A stretch of DNA of 64,000 nucleotides from Neobacillus rhizophilus (GTDB lineage Bacteria > Bacillota > Bacilli > Bacillales > Cytobacillaceae), in contig NZ_JAGYPF010000001.1 in NCBI RefSeq assembly GCF_018343535.1, positions 744,001 through 808,000 of the forward strand, in the 5' to 3' direction. Position 1 is the first letter of the stretch, and each line of letters begins with the position of its first letter. This document shows, one piece after another, positions 9,130-17,400 of the stretch. The notes beneath the pieces were generated by a model. It saw only the letters and a program-made list of their open reading frames with translations, had not been told where the DNA came from and searched no databases. Both the position numbers and the translations under genes were made by a program.

Positions 9130-10587
9130 CTAAATTGACTTCTTCAACGTAAAAAAGATACTCGTTCCTACCCCTATTTGACTTTCCACCCAAATATCTC
9201 CGTCATGCTCCGTAATAATCTGCTTTGCAATCGCAAGTCCAAGTCCGCTCCCGCCAGTTGATTTATTTCTTGAGGTATCTACACGATAAAAACGGTCAAA
9301 AATATATGGAAGAGACTGCTCCTCGATTCCGGAACCATTATCACGGACTTCAATTTCAACAAAATCTGCTTCTTCATTTATATTAATACATATATTTTTT
9401 TCTGACTTTTTCATATGCTTTACGGAGTTATTAATGATATTTGTCATTACCCGCCTTAATTTATCACGGTCGGCAATCACCTTCACTTCATTTTTCGTCC
9501 TATTTTCAACATTAACTTGAATACCTTTTTCCTCTAAATCAAAACTTGCTTCCTCAACAAAATTTATGATAAAACGGTTAATTTCAATGCCTTCGAAGTA
9601 AAATGGCAGCTTCTTTAAATCTAATTTAGAAAAAAGGAATAAATCATCAATTAGTTGATCCATATCTGTCGCTTTTCGTTTGATTGTTGAGAGGTATTTC
9701 TCCATTTTCCCTTGCGAATCTGCAACTCCATCCTGTATTCCTTCAATATAACCTTTGATAGCCGTTATTGGAGTTTTTAAATCATGTGAGATATTGGAAA
9801 TTAACTCCTTTCTGCTTTCTTCATATTGAAGCTGAAGCTCTATTGAATCCTTAAGTTTTTTCCTCATTTTGTCAAATTCATAACTAAGTTGACCAATTTC
9901 ATCCTGCCTCGCATGATCAATCTTCACGTTTAAATTACCTTCACCCATTTGTTCTGTTGCAGTTTTCAAAGAAAATAATGGCTTAATAATACTCCTAGAG
10001 ACAAAATAACTTAATAAACCATTTACAAGAATTAAAGAAAGAAAAAGTGCCCCAAATATTAATGGAAATAAGCTTCTTGACAGTTCAACAAAAGGACTAA
10101 CTTCCCTCATAATGATAACACTGCCTTCTTCCTGATCCGGAAAATAAAAATCGAACTTTACATATAAAAAAAATTGATGATCTATACTGATCGTTTCTCG
10201 TACTTTAATATTTTCCGGTTCAAAAGAAGGAAGTTTTTTTTCATCCTTTATAGAATTTAAAATTTTTGATGAGTGGACAATTTTTTTTCCTTTACGGATG
10301 ATTAATCCAGAGGATACTGGATCTAACTTTTGATCAAATTGTTTAAGTGTGGTTTCATTTAATAATTGATTTGGTTGTTTTTTCGCTAAATATTTAACAT
10401 CTAGAAATACATTTTCCTCTGGTTTTGTTAATGGCTTAAGCGCGTATTGACGTGTATACAAATCTTTAATACTTCGAATATCCCCTGTAATTGCCACTGG
10501 AATCAACAAGGCGCTTATTAAGAAAAGTACTAGCGTCACGATTAGCATCGTTGTATGTGAAATTAATAATCGCCACCGAATAGACAT
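9130..10587 (-). CDS. membrane sensor histidine kinase with HAMP domain
   Basis: 485-residue sensor kinase. Two membrane segments (about residues 8-30 and 170-192) enclose an extracellular sensor domain of about 140 residues. A HAMP linker follows (KTATEQMGEGNLNVKI). The dimerisation/phosphoacceptor region has the H-box NISHDLKTPITAIKGYIEG, and the HATPase has the N-box NIINNSVKHM, G1 DNGSG and G2 GGSGLGLAIAK. The ATG follows GCAGGAGG. It precedes its response regulator, a kinase-first order less usual for OmpR pairs. The signal is unknown; antimicrobial or envelope stress would fit such kinases but is a guess. Confidence 0.9.
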   Translation of the reverse strand: MSIRWRLLISHTTMLIVTLVLFLISALLIPVAITGDIRSIKDLYTRQYALKPLTKPEENVFLDVKYLAKKQPNQLLNETTLKQFDQKLDPVSSGLIIRKGKKIVHSSKILNSIKDEKKLPSFEPENIKVRETISIDHQFFLYVKFDFYFPDQEEGSVIIMREVSPFVELSRSLFPLIFGALFLSLILVNGLLSYFVSRSIIKPLFSLKTATEQMGEGNLNVKIDHARQDEIGQLSYEFDKMRKKLKDSIELQLQYEESRKELISNISHDLKTPITAIKGYIEGIQDGVADSQGKMEKYLSTIKRKATDMDQLIDDLFLFSKLDLKKLPFYFEGIEINRFIINFVEEASFDLEEKGIQVNVENRTKNEVKVIADRDKLRRVMTNIINNSVKHMKKSEKNICININEEADFVEIEVRDNGSGIEEQSLPYIFDRFYRVDTSRNKSTGGSGLGLAIAKQIITEHDGDIWVESQIGVGTSIFFTLKKSI

Positions 10588-10635
10588 GAGAGTGCCTCCT
10601 GCCGAGGTACAGTTTTTTTAACTTTACCGTAAAGG

Positions 10636-10671
10636 AAACAAGGTTGTCACCTTTTGTAGACAACCTTGTTT
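10636..10671. terminator. hairpin between the DUF4822 gene and the kinase
   Basis: A perfect 13-bp stem (AAACAAGGTTGTC with its complement) and 10-nt loop. The T-run is better on the plus strand (GTTTTTAATT) than on the minus strand, where it would terminate the DUF4822 gene. A near copy of this hairpin core (GGTTGTC...GACAACC) occurs at 32164-32187. Confidence 0.6.
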
Positions 10672-10712
10672 TTAATTCATTTATTTCCCACCCATTTGTA
10701 TATTAACTGCTT

Positions 10713-11708
10713 TTAAAAACTAAATTTTGGTTTAAAATCACCTTTATAAGGTTCATGTTCAACGAATATAGTTATGTCCTTGCCATCTTTGTCCTTACCA
10801 ATTCTTTTATAAGTAAATTTATTTTTATTAAGCTCTGTAAGTTCAAGAGCAGCACCATACTTATTAGCTCCAATTGAAACATGGGCTCTTATCTTATTTC
10901 CGTGTACCACATCGAAGTATCCATAATCACCCCGGCTTTTGCCAGTTTCTTCATTGAAAAACTCATATTTATTTGTCTTATCATAAAATTTTGCCAGACT
11001 TATAAACATCGAATTATATTGTGTTACATCATTGCCGTTTTCATCCAATACCTTTGTTCCGTGCCATAGGGTGCTGCCTAAAATTTTATCTCCATCAATG
11101 TTTTTAACAATATCTCCTGTAGTAGTATCCAACAGCTTGTCCGGATCAGTAAAAGACAGCTCTTTGTCTTTATATGGAACATGTTCAACGAATACTTCTA
11201 CTTCATTGCCATTAGCATCTTTTCCCATTCTTTTATAAGTAAAAACATCTTTATTTAGTTTTGTCATATCAACAACTGCTTGGTACTTCATTGATTCTGA
11301 AATTAAAATTCTCTTCTTCCCATCATTTGTGATAAAGAAAGTTCCTTTATCCCCACGACTGTTACCCGTTTTAGCATCAAAAAATTCATATCTGCCTGTT
11401 TTAGCATCATATTTTGCAAGGCCAATGAAATTTGTATTCTCTTTTGTTAAGTCATTATTATTTTTGTCGTATACTCTTGTACCTTGCCAATTTGTGCTGC
11501 TAAGAATATTAGCCATTTCCTGACCTTTAGTCATTTTATTTTCAGATTGGTGTTTTTTATTTGAATCTTGAGCTTTATTTGTTTTCGTTTGTTCTGTTTT
11601 TGTTGCATTCTTTTGTTCACTTGCGTTGACCTGCATACTTGTGCCCCACGCTGTTAATGCTAATGTCAATCCGAGTAAAGGTGTTAATATTTTTGTTTTC
11701 TTGATCAT
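10713..11708 (-). CDS. secreted protein with two DUF4822 domains
   Basis: 331 residues from the ATG at 11708, which follows AGGGGATG; an earlier ATG at 11765 would bury the signal peptide. The start MIKKTKILTPLLGLTLALTA is a signal peptide, probably cut after VNASEQ. A low-complexity Lys/Thr/Asn linker is followed by two copies of a domain of about 110 residues (about residues 75-180 and 208-320). Each opens with STNWQGTRVYDKNN or STLWHGTKVLDENG and contains KTGRYEFFDAKTGNSRGDKG or its equivalent, and ends with FVEHVPYK or FVEHEPYK. This matches the DUF4822 family, which looks lipocalin-like; no function is established. It is monocistronic. Confidence 0.78.
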   Translation of the reverse strand: MIKKTKILTPLLGLTLALTAWGTSMQVNASEQKNATKTEQTKTNKAQDSNKKHQSENKMTKGQEMANILSSTNWQGTRVYDKNNNDLTKENTNFIGLAKYDAKTGRYEFFDAKTGNSRGDKGTFFITNDGKKRILISESMKYQAVVDMTKLNKDVFTYKRMGKDANGNEVEVFVEHVPYKDKELSFTDPDKLLDTTTGDIVKNIDGDKILGSTLWHGTKVLDENGNDVTQYNSMFISLAKFYDKTNKYEFFNEETGKSRGDYGYFDVVHGNKIRAHVSIGANKYGAALELTELNKNKFTYKRIGKDKDGKDITIFVEHEPYKGDFKPKFSF

Positions 11709-12056
11709 TTTTTCATCCCCTAATTCAATAACATTATTAACTGGTCCTAAAAGGTATTGTTTCATTTGTATTCTTGATTTATGACTTCGTCGACGTACAT
11801 TGATTGTACCTTACAGAACTTAACTCCTCGTATAAAAACCATTATCAAATTCTTAACTTTTTAGTTTGATATCTTAAACTCAAATTCATTGCAACCTGTC
11901 TCGAGCACTTTCCCTTGCTGCAGGCTTCTGGAATACATTAAAAAAGGATGAAATAGTTTAGAACCCTTCAAAAATTATTTTGAGGGGATCCTATACAAAT
12001 GGTTTATCGCATTATCCCATTACCCATGGAGGAAATGGTTTTTCCATTCCTGTAAT
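11709..12056. other. intergenic region, no gene seen
   Basis: About 350 bp without a supported gene. It holds a weak hairpin at 11964-11987 (CCCTTCAAAA with TTTTGAGGGG) that may end the ftsZ-like transcript on the minus strand, although its U-run is poor, and the unresolved promoter of the DUF4822 gene. Confidence 0.4.
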
Positions 12057-13043
12057 TTAAGTGCTGGAAGACATTACTAATGGAAGCTCCTGATCATGAA
12101 AGCCAGTAGCAATGATGGTTACTATAATCTCATCTTTTAAGTGTTCGTTAATAACAGAACCGAAAATCATATTTAACTCGGAGCTTGCCGTAGAAGTAAC
12201 AATGTTTGCCGCCTCTTGTACTTCGTAAAGACTTAAATTTGTGCCCCCTGTGACTTTCATTAGCACACCTTGAACTCCATCGATAGAAGTACCAAGTAAC
12301 GGGCTGGAAATAGCTCTCTTTGCAGCTTCAGCAGCGCGGTCTTTACCTGTTGCGATGCCAATTCCTATTAAGGCAGTTCCTTTATTGGACATGATTGTTT
12401 GTACATCAGCAAAATCAATGTTGATTAAACCAGGTACAGCTATTAAATCGGAAATACCTTGGATACTTTGACGAAGAAGATTATCCACTTCACGAAATGC
12501 CTCAACTATGGGTGTATTTTTATGTATAGTCTCTAATAATCGATCGTTTGGAATAACAATTAATGTGTCCACTGCTTTCTTCATTAAGGCGATTCCGCTT
12601 TCTGCTTGTTTTGCACGTTTACGGCCCTCAAACGAAAATGGAAGTGTTACAACTCCAATGGTCAGAATGCCCAGATCACGGGCAATTTGAGCAATAGCAG
12701 GGGCAGCACCCGTTCCTGTACCGCCGCCCATACCAGCTGTAATAAATACCATGTCTGTGCCTTTTAATACTTCTTGGATCTTCCCTTGGCTTTCTTTTAC
12801 TGCTTTTTTACCTACTTCTGGATTTGCCCCTGATCCTAATCCTTTTGTCAATGTTTCACCGATTTGTATCTTGATCTCAGCGTTTAATAATTTAAGAACT
12901 TGTGCATCTGTATTAACAGCAATAAATTCTACACCCTGAACTCCATGCTCGATCATACGGTTAACAGCGTTATTCCCCCCACCGCCAACGCCGATTACTT
13001 TAATGTTGACTAATGAGTTTACTTTTGTAACAAACTCCATCAT
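12057..13043 (-). CDS. second FtsZ-type tubulin homologue without C-terminal tail
   Basis: 328-residue FtsZ-family GTPase. The GTP-binding tubulin signature [11 protein letters not shown] (about residues 104-114), the N-terminal [13 protein letters not shown] and the T7 synergy loop [12 protein letters not shown] are intact, so it should bind and hydrolyse GTP and polymerise. B. subtilis FtsZ (about 382 residues) continues after the ATGF segment with a variable linker and a conserved tail of the DDLDIPTFLRNR type that binds FtsA, SepF and ZapA-type partners. Here the protein ends about 14 residues after ATGF. It is not in a division gene cluster but alone between an MFS gene and a secreted-protein gene. 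AGGAGG precedes the start. Not TubZ or RepX, since its core is close to true FtsZ. Confidence 0.88.
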   Translation of the reverse strand: MMEFVTKVNSLVNIKVIGVGGGGNNAVNRMIEHGVQGVEFIAVNTDAQVLKLLNAEIKIQIGETLTKGLGSGANPEVGKKAVKESQGKIQEVLKGTDMVFITAGMGGGTGTGAAPAIAQIARDLGILTIGVVTLPFSFEGRKRAKQAESGIALMKKAVDTLIVIPNDRLLETIHKNTPIVEAFREVDNLLRQSIQGISDLIAVPGLINIDFADVQTIMSNKGTALIGIGIATGKDRAAEAAKRAISSPLLGTSIDGVQGVLMKVTGGTNLSLYEVQEAANIVTSTASSELNMIFGSVINEHLKDEIIVTIIATGFHDQELPLVMSSST

Positions 13044-13149
13044 ATGTTCCTCCTAGTTCATCGAATTACCCTTTTTTAAACTATTCATTCAAATATCAGA
13101 ATCTTATTCTTTATTCAAAAAGTCGGTTCTTGCTTTTATTTAGATCCAG

Positions 13150-13330
13150 CTAAAGAAAAAGACATTGTCGCTAGCAGTCCCGTAAAGGAAGATGCTAACG
13201 ACAATGCCTTTCATTGAATCCTGCCACTCTTTAAAAAAAGCCGGAAGGATTCGACACCCAAAAAAGGGAATCCCTACTTCTGATTACAAGGTACTTTCGC
13301 CCTTAAATCGATAGACAATTTATTACAATT
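13150..13330 (-). ncRNA. candidate structured leader (attenuator) of the ftsZ-like gene
   Basis: On the minus strand, 107 nt before the ftsZ-like start, a 14-bp stem (arms at 13193-13206 and 13163-13176, 13 of 14 paired) is followed by TCTTTTTCTTT, an intrinsic terminator. Just upstream the segment AGGATTC (13246-13252) can pair with GAATCCT at 13216-13222 or with GAATCC inside GGGAATCCC at 13266-13274, two mutually exclusive pairings. That arrangement is typical of attenuators or riboswitches. I could not match it to a known riboswitch class. Confidence 0.4.
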
Positions 13331-13347
13331 TAAATACATATAGTTCT

Positions 13348-13415
13348 ATGCTAACATAGGAAAAACTTTAAGAAAAATATAAAAAAATTAAGTTTTACTT
13401 AAGTTTTGCATATAA
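13348..13415 (+). repeat. 68-bp direct repeat, copy 1 (LysR promoter duplicate)
   Basis: This segment is identical at 59 of 68 positions, without gaps, to 15025-15092, the region directly upstream of the LysR gene. Both copies contain ATGCTAACAT, a TATAAAAAAA block and TTTTACTTAAGTTTT with the palindrome ACTTAAGT. Copy 1 lies about 300 bp upstream of the ftsZ-like gene, in its promoter area. Confidence 0.8.
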
Positions 13416-13469
13416 GTAACCAATAAGATGTAATCACAATCTCTTCATTTGCTTTCCTATAAAGCAAAA

Positions 13470-13493
13470 CCGCATTTTCCATGGAAAATGCGG
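13470..13493 (-). terminator. terminator of the MFS gene
   Basis: The stem CCGCATTTTCC/GGAAAATGCGG with almost no loop is followed on the minus strand by TTTTGCTTT. It lies 80 bp behind the MFS stop codon. Confidence 0.7.
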
Positions 13494-13572
13494 CTATTCT
13501 ATAAAAACAATTTTTAATGATAGGATATGTTTCATTCCCTTTGTTACGGATGTAGTAATTTAGTAAATATTT

Positions 13573-14790
13573 CTATAAAGCTTGATCATTTAATCTTTTA
13601 TTTTCTGTAGGGCTTTCTCCATTCTTACTTCCAACCCACTTAACGGAAACAAAGCTGCTAACCAGTAACACAAATGCTCCGAATAGATAAGGCAGGTTGA
13701 TATGAATATCGAATAACCACCCCGCAAGCACTGGCCCAAAAATTTGTCCGAGACCCATATAGGCATTGTTCAACCCTGCTACAAATCCTTGTTCATTTCC
13801 AGCTTCCTTCGAAAGCAGCGTGTTAATCGTCGGCCGCAATATGTTATTAAATGTAAAAAACAACATCGTAATGACCATTACATAAAAGAAATTGCCCGAG
13901 AATAGCAAGAACACAAGAGATATTGCCGATAGCAAGAGCATGCTGCTAATAATTGGCTTTTCCCCAAATCTTTGTGTAAGCCGGTTAGTCAGCATCACTT
14001 GGTTGAATGTACCGATCAAGGAACAAACCATGAACAAGATGGAAATTTCTCTAGTTGTAAATCCATAGCTCTGGGTAACGAACAACGGGTATATCGCCTC
14101 AAAGTGAGTAAGTCCGAATGTAAGAGCGAATATCATTAACAATAGAGTAAAATAGCGAGATTTAACCGATTGTGCAAGCTGACGAAAAATATTTTCCTTC
14201 TTTGGTTTCGATTTCAGATGCATGTGACGGGCCTCTACAGATTGGGATTCCGGTAAAAATGGCAAACAACAGATCACCGACAATAGACCAATACTTGCAG
14301 ACCCGAAGAAAGGAGCCCTAGTTCCAAACTCAGCAAGCAATCCTCCCAAACCCGGACCAATAATAAAACCGGATGACATCGAAGCGCCTAGAAATGACAT
14401 CGCTCTAGGCCTCTGTTCTTCTGTCGTGATATCCACAACATAAGCCATAATGGAGGGAACCAAGGCAGCAGAACCCATACCGCCAATTAATCGTGAAACA
14501 AGAAAAAGCGAGAAATGATCTGCAACAGCAGCCAGTAAGTTGGAAATGACGAATAAGCACAGTCCAACGACGATCATCGGCTTGCGTCCGTATTTGTCTG
14601 AGAATTCGCCAGCAATTGGCGAGAACAAAAACTGCGTCAAACCGAAGGCGGATACTAAATATCCCGCTGCTTTTCCGCCGGCTCCGAATTCTTTTAGCAG
14701 TTCAGGCAGAATCGGAATAACAAGACCAATGCCAAGCATCGCAAGAAACATATATGTCAGTAAAAGTGGAAATGCAGATTTTTTTGGCAC
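13573..14790 (-). CDS. MFS drug-efflux transporter, DHA1 family
   Basis: 405-residue major facilitator protein with twelve predicted membrane segments. Motif A between helices 2 and 3 reads GEFSDKYGRKPM, and motif C with GPGLGGLL lies in helix 5, marking a drug:H+ antiporter of 12-helix DHA1 type. It should export small amphipathic compounds; the substrate is unknown. The start is GTG, eight bases after AGGAG. It is transcribed alone, toward the ftsZ-like gene, with its own terminator, and is divergent from the LysR gene at 15112, which is a plausible regulator. Confidence 0.85.
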   Translation of the reverse strand: MPKKSAFPLLLTYMFLAMLGIGLVIPILPELLKEFGAGGKAAGYLVSAFGLTQFLFSPIAGEFSDKYGRKPMIVVGLCLFVISNLLAAVADHFSLFLVSRLIGGMGSAALVPSIMAYVVDITTEEQRPRAMSFLGASMSSGFIIGPGLGGLLAEFGTRAPFFGSASIGLLSVICCLPFLPESQSVEARHMHLKSKPKKENIFRQLAQSVKSRYFTLLLMIFALTFGLTHFEAIYPLFVTQSYGFTTREISILFMVCSLIGTFNQVMLTNRLTQRFGEKPIISSMLLLSAISLVFLLFSGNFFYVMVITMLFFTFNNILRPTINTLLSKEAGNEQGFVAGLNNAYMGLGQIFGPVLAGWLFDIHINLPYLFGAFVLLVSSFVSVKWVGSKNGESPTENKRLNDQAL

Positions 14791-14884
14791 GGATTTTTCT
14801 CCTCTTTTGCTCGAAAAAATAATATTTGATTCTTCATGAAAATGGTGTATACAGAATGCTTATTTTGAATCCTGTGTCATGTAA

Positions 14885-14998
14885 GTGGAATCGTCTGTAA
14901 TGGTTTCATCAGAGGATAGCATCATAACGGGTACAAATACGGAATGTTACCATTTATTGATCGAGGACGGAAAAATTGCGGAGATCAGATATCACTAG
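14885..14998 (+). pseudogene. relic of a CodA-like amidohydrolase N-terminus
   Basis: A 37-codon frame ends in TNTECYHLLIEDGKIAEI followed by three residues and a stop. Those 18 residues match 12 of 18 with residues TETEICHLKIEGGKITEI in the amidohydrolase at 17401-18639, and similarly the paralogue at 27569-28789 (LLIENGKI). The segment corresponds to about residues 25-45 of the paralogues; neither the start region nor the catalytic domain is present. It is the only recognisable piece in the 321-bp gap 14791-15111, and no terminal repeats flank it. Confidence 0.65.
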
Positions 14999-15024
14999 TA
15001 ATCCTTTTCCTACCTGATAGAAAT

Positions 15025-15092
15025 ATGCTAACATGGGAACAACCATATTAAAAATATAAAAAAAATAAATTTTACTTAAGTTTTTCATATAA
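15025..15092 (+). repeat. 68-bp direct repeat, copy 2, LysR promoter region
   Basis: Partner of 13348-13415 (59 of 68 identical). It ends four bases before the LysR ribosome binding site, so it must include the LysR promoter and probably its autoregulatory site; TTTTACTTAAGTTTT contains an imperfect dyad of the T-N11-A kind bound by LysR proteins. Confidence 0.75.
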
Positions 15093-15111
15093 TACAAGGA
15101 GTGTTTTAGCG

Positions 15112-15984
15112 TTGGACATAAGACAGCTGCGATATTTTATAGCCATTGTTGAGGAAAGAAAAATTTCTGCTGCCGCAGTAAGACTTCATATCTCTCAACC
15201 CCCTTTAAGTCAACATTTAAAAACAATGGAAGAGGAACTAGGCTCAAAATTAGTAGAGAGAAATGGAAAATTTTTTGAATTAACCGAAGCGGGGAAAGCC
15301 TTATATAAATACGCTTTGCGAGTGACCCAGTTAATGGAAGAAGCCAAAATGGAAGTGAAGGAAGTAGGAAATGGGACAAAAGGGAGACTATCGTTAGGAA
15401 TCAATACATTTTCTGTTGTCGAATTACCTGAAATACTCCATCAGTTTCAAAAACTATACCCAAATGTTACATATAAAATTCAACAAAATGAATCCTCTCA
15501 TCTTTGTAAGCTAGTCAAAGACCGGGTGGTGGAGCTGGCAATCATTCGAATGCCGCTCAATTTAGATGATTTTTCAGTTCTTCACCTTCAAACAGAACCA
15601 TTTTATTTTATAACATCAAAAAAACAGAAACCGTTAGTTCATGAGGTCTCATTTGGAGAGCTTCAAAACTACCCGCTCATTTTACCAAGTACGGAAGGAT
15701 TAGGTGTGCATTATTTAATTTTGGAGGCATTTTCTCGGTACGAAAAACATCCTAACATTGTTGGTGAGTGTTCAGACATTACTCTATTGATGGATTTGGT
15801 CTCATCTGGTTTTGGTGCATCCATTGTTCCAGAAACCATGCTTAAACTGCATAAAGGATATCCAATACAATCATACCAAATTCCAAGTTCTAAGCTGTCC
15901 TCCTCTGTCGGATTAATATGGCTGAAAAATCATTACTTATCAAAGACAGCTCAAAACTTTGTAAATTTATTAAAAAAGAGGTAA
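15112..15984 (+). CDS. LysR-family transcriptional regulator
   Basis: 290-residue LysR-type regulator. The N-terminal winged helix-turn-helix (residues 1-60) is canonical: DIRQLRYFIAIVEERKISAA, then LHISQPPLSQHLKTMEEELG. The rest is a periplasmic-binding-like effector domain that ends in a typical SSVGLIWLKNHYLSKTAQNF segment. The start is TTG, eight bases after AAGGAGTG. It is divergent from the MFS pump and separated by a relic gene. The effector is unknown. A duplicated copy of its own promoter lies near the ftsZ-like gene, which may also be a target. Confidence 0.88.
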   Translation: MDIRQLRYFIAIVEERKISAAAVRLHISQPPLSQHLKTMEEELGSKLVERNGKFFELTEAGKALYKYALRVTQLMEEAKMEVKEVGNGTKGRLSLGINTFSVVELPEILHQFQKLYPNVTYKIQQNESSHLCKLVKDRVVELAIIRMPLNLDDFSVLHLQTEPFYFITSKKQKPLVHEVSFGELQNYPLILPSTEGLGVHYLILEAFSRYEKHPNIVGECSDITLLMDLVSSGFGASIVPETMLKLHKGYPIQSYQIPSSKLSSSVGLIWLKNHYLSKTAQNFVNLLKKR

Positions 15985-16032
15985 AATTTTAAATTTTTAA
16001 ATTTTTTTCTCCTATATATGTGAGACGATTAA

Positions 16033-16095
16033 ATGAAAACTCGCCGATTGGCAAGTCCGATAAGACGAAGATTGAGGCGTAGTTGAATTCAACTA
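16033..16095 (+). other. 17-codon Arg-rich mini-ORF and 16-bp perfect palindrome
   Basis: An ATG frame encodes MKTRRLASPIRRRLRRS and stops at 16086. Its end overlaps the perfect palindrome TAGTTGAATTCAACTA at 16080-16095. There is no convincing ribosome binding site. The base composition is distinctly richer in G and C than the flanking AT-rich sequence, so this could be a small structural RNA, a repeat fragment or chance. Confidence 0.2.
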
Positions 16096-16111
16096 ACTTA
16101 TTAGCAAAAAA

Positions 16112-16139
16112 AAGCCCATTTTCTGGGCTTCTTCTTTTT
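16112..16139. terminator. shared terminator of the LysR and amidohydrolase genes
   Basis: AAGCCCA and TGGGCTT form a 7-bp stem with a five-base loop, T-rich on both sides (CTTCTTTTT on plus, TTTTTTTTGC on minus). It sits between the convergent LysR gene and amidohydrolase gene. Confidence 0.8.
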
Positions 16140-16162
16140 GAGAATATTATCATCCTGAATGA

Positions 16163-17389
16163 TTAAATTTGTCCCGAGACCACTTTCCCTCTAAAAATAA
16201 CAGCCTCCCGTTTCGGAGTTCTTGCAACCGCTTCAGCCGTACAAGATACATTAACAAGTACAAGGTTGGCCTCGTCTCCTTCAAGCGGCCAAGCCACTTC
16301 CCCATCTTTCGTTAATGGTGTTGGTCCGCCTGTTGCGTATTTTAACGATTGAGACAGGGACAGTTCATCGCTTTTGCGATATAACTCACCATAGCGAGTC
16401 ACCTTTTCCAGTACATCACCTGTTCCAAACGGTCCCCATGAATCATAAAAACCATCACAGCCTAAATAGACATTAACCCCTTTTCGGTCTAATAAATCAA
16501 TTGGAGGGAGCGTTCTGTTGATTGGAATCGTGGACATGATCGACATCCCTAAATTGCTAAGCTTTTCAGCAATCTCTTCCTGCTGTGGAATCGGCACGTC
16601 CCCTAAACTAAAGGCATGACTGACGGTTGCACGATTATGCCATTTTGCCTCTTCAACCAATTCAGCTAATTTATCTACCGTATAATAGCCAACATGACCG
16701 CCGTCATGCAAATGTATATCCACGTCAGCATCAAATTCTGTTGCTAGGTTCATTACTTCATATAAAGATTTTTCTATGTTACGGTCAATACCTGCTGGGT
16801 CAAGCCCGCCAACAATATTTGCACCATTTCTCATGGCTTCCTTCATTAAGGAAATAACGTTGTCCCTTAAAAGTCCATGCTGTGGAAAGGCAACAATTTC
16901 ATAGGTTAATTTATCGGAATAATCTTCTAGCGCTGCTTTCACGCCTTCCAAATTTTTCAATCCGATGTAGGGATCAATATTCACATGAGTCCGGATATGC
17001 GTAGAACCTTGGCAAAGAAGTAGCTCAATCATCGCACTAGCCCTCTGCTTGGTCGTTGAAGCCAAATGCTCCAGTTCCATAGCTTCCAGCCGTAATCGTT
17101 CTGTTAAATTTTTTGCTGGAATGGGAGCCTTCCAGTTGAGAGATAAATAGGTTTTATCAAGGTGATTATGCATCTCCTTAAAGGTTGGAATCGCTAATAA
17201 ACCTTTTCCATCTATTTTTATTTCCCCGGATGGGATGACAAAAGTAGCGTCTTTTTTCTCAACAAATTTCCCATCCTCTATTTTCAAATGGAAGAGTGAT
17301 GTTTTTGTTTCGTAGTCACCTTTCTCATCCTGTTGATAGCCAGTTTCTAATCGAACGTTTGTTAACCAATATGGAGCAGACATCTTCAT
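16163..17389 (-). CDS. CodA-like amidohydrolase (paralogue 2 of 3)
   Basis: 408-residue metal-dependent amidohydrolase resembling cytosine deaminase CodA. Visible motifs: first metal site MHNHLDKT, HIRTHVNIDP, EIVAFPQHGLL (the Gln that in CodA contacts the pyrimidine), DIHLHDGGHVG, TVSHAFSLGD and LGCDGFYDSWGPFG carrying the metal-binding Asp. CodA has HxxE at the position of HLHD; the Glu proton shuttle of deaminases is therefore Asp or absent, so the reaction may be ring or amide hydrolysis rather than deamination. It follows its paralogue by 11 bp in the operon SBP1-amidohydrolase 1-amidohydrolase 2. It acts on an unknown, probably heterocyclic nitrogen compound in the cytoplasm. Confidence 0.8.
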   Translation of the reverse strand: MKMSAPYWLTNVRLETGYQQDEKGDYETKTSLFHLKIEDGKFVEKKDATFVIPSGEIKIDGKGLLAIPTFKEMHNHLDKTYLSLNWKAPIPAKNLTERLRLEAMELEHLASTTKQRASAMIELLLCQGSTHIRTHVNIDPYIGLKNLEGVKAALEDYSDKLTYEIVAFPQHGLLRDNVISLMKEAMRNGANIVGGLDPAGIDRNIEKSLYEVMNLATEFDADVDIHLHDGGHVGYYTVDKLAELVEEAKWHNRATVSHAFSLGDVPIPQQEEIAEKLSNLGMSIMSTIPINRTLPPIDLLDRKGVNVYLGCDGFYDSWGPFGTGDVLEKVTRYGELYRKSDELSLSQSLKYATGGPTPLTKDGEVAWPLEGDEANLVLVNVSCTAEAVARTPKREAVIFRGKVVSGQI

Positions 17390-17400
17390 TTCCCCCTCGT

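Noticed and set aside
14791..16162. Insertion sequence flanking the relic and the LysR gene
   Set aside because: No transposase frame and no terminal inverted repeats with target duplication were found; the 68-bp repeat is promoter sequence.
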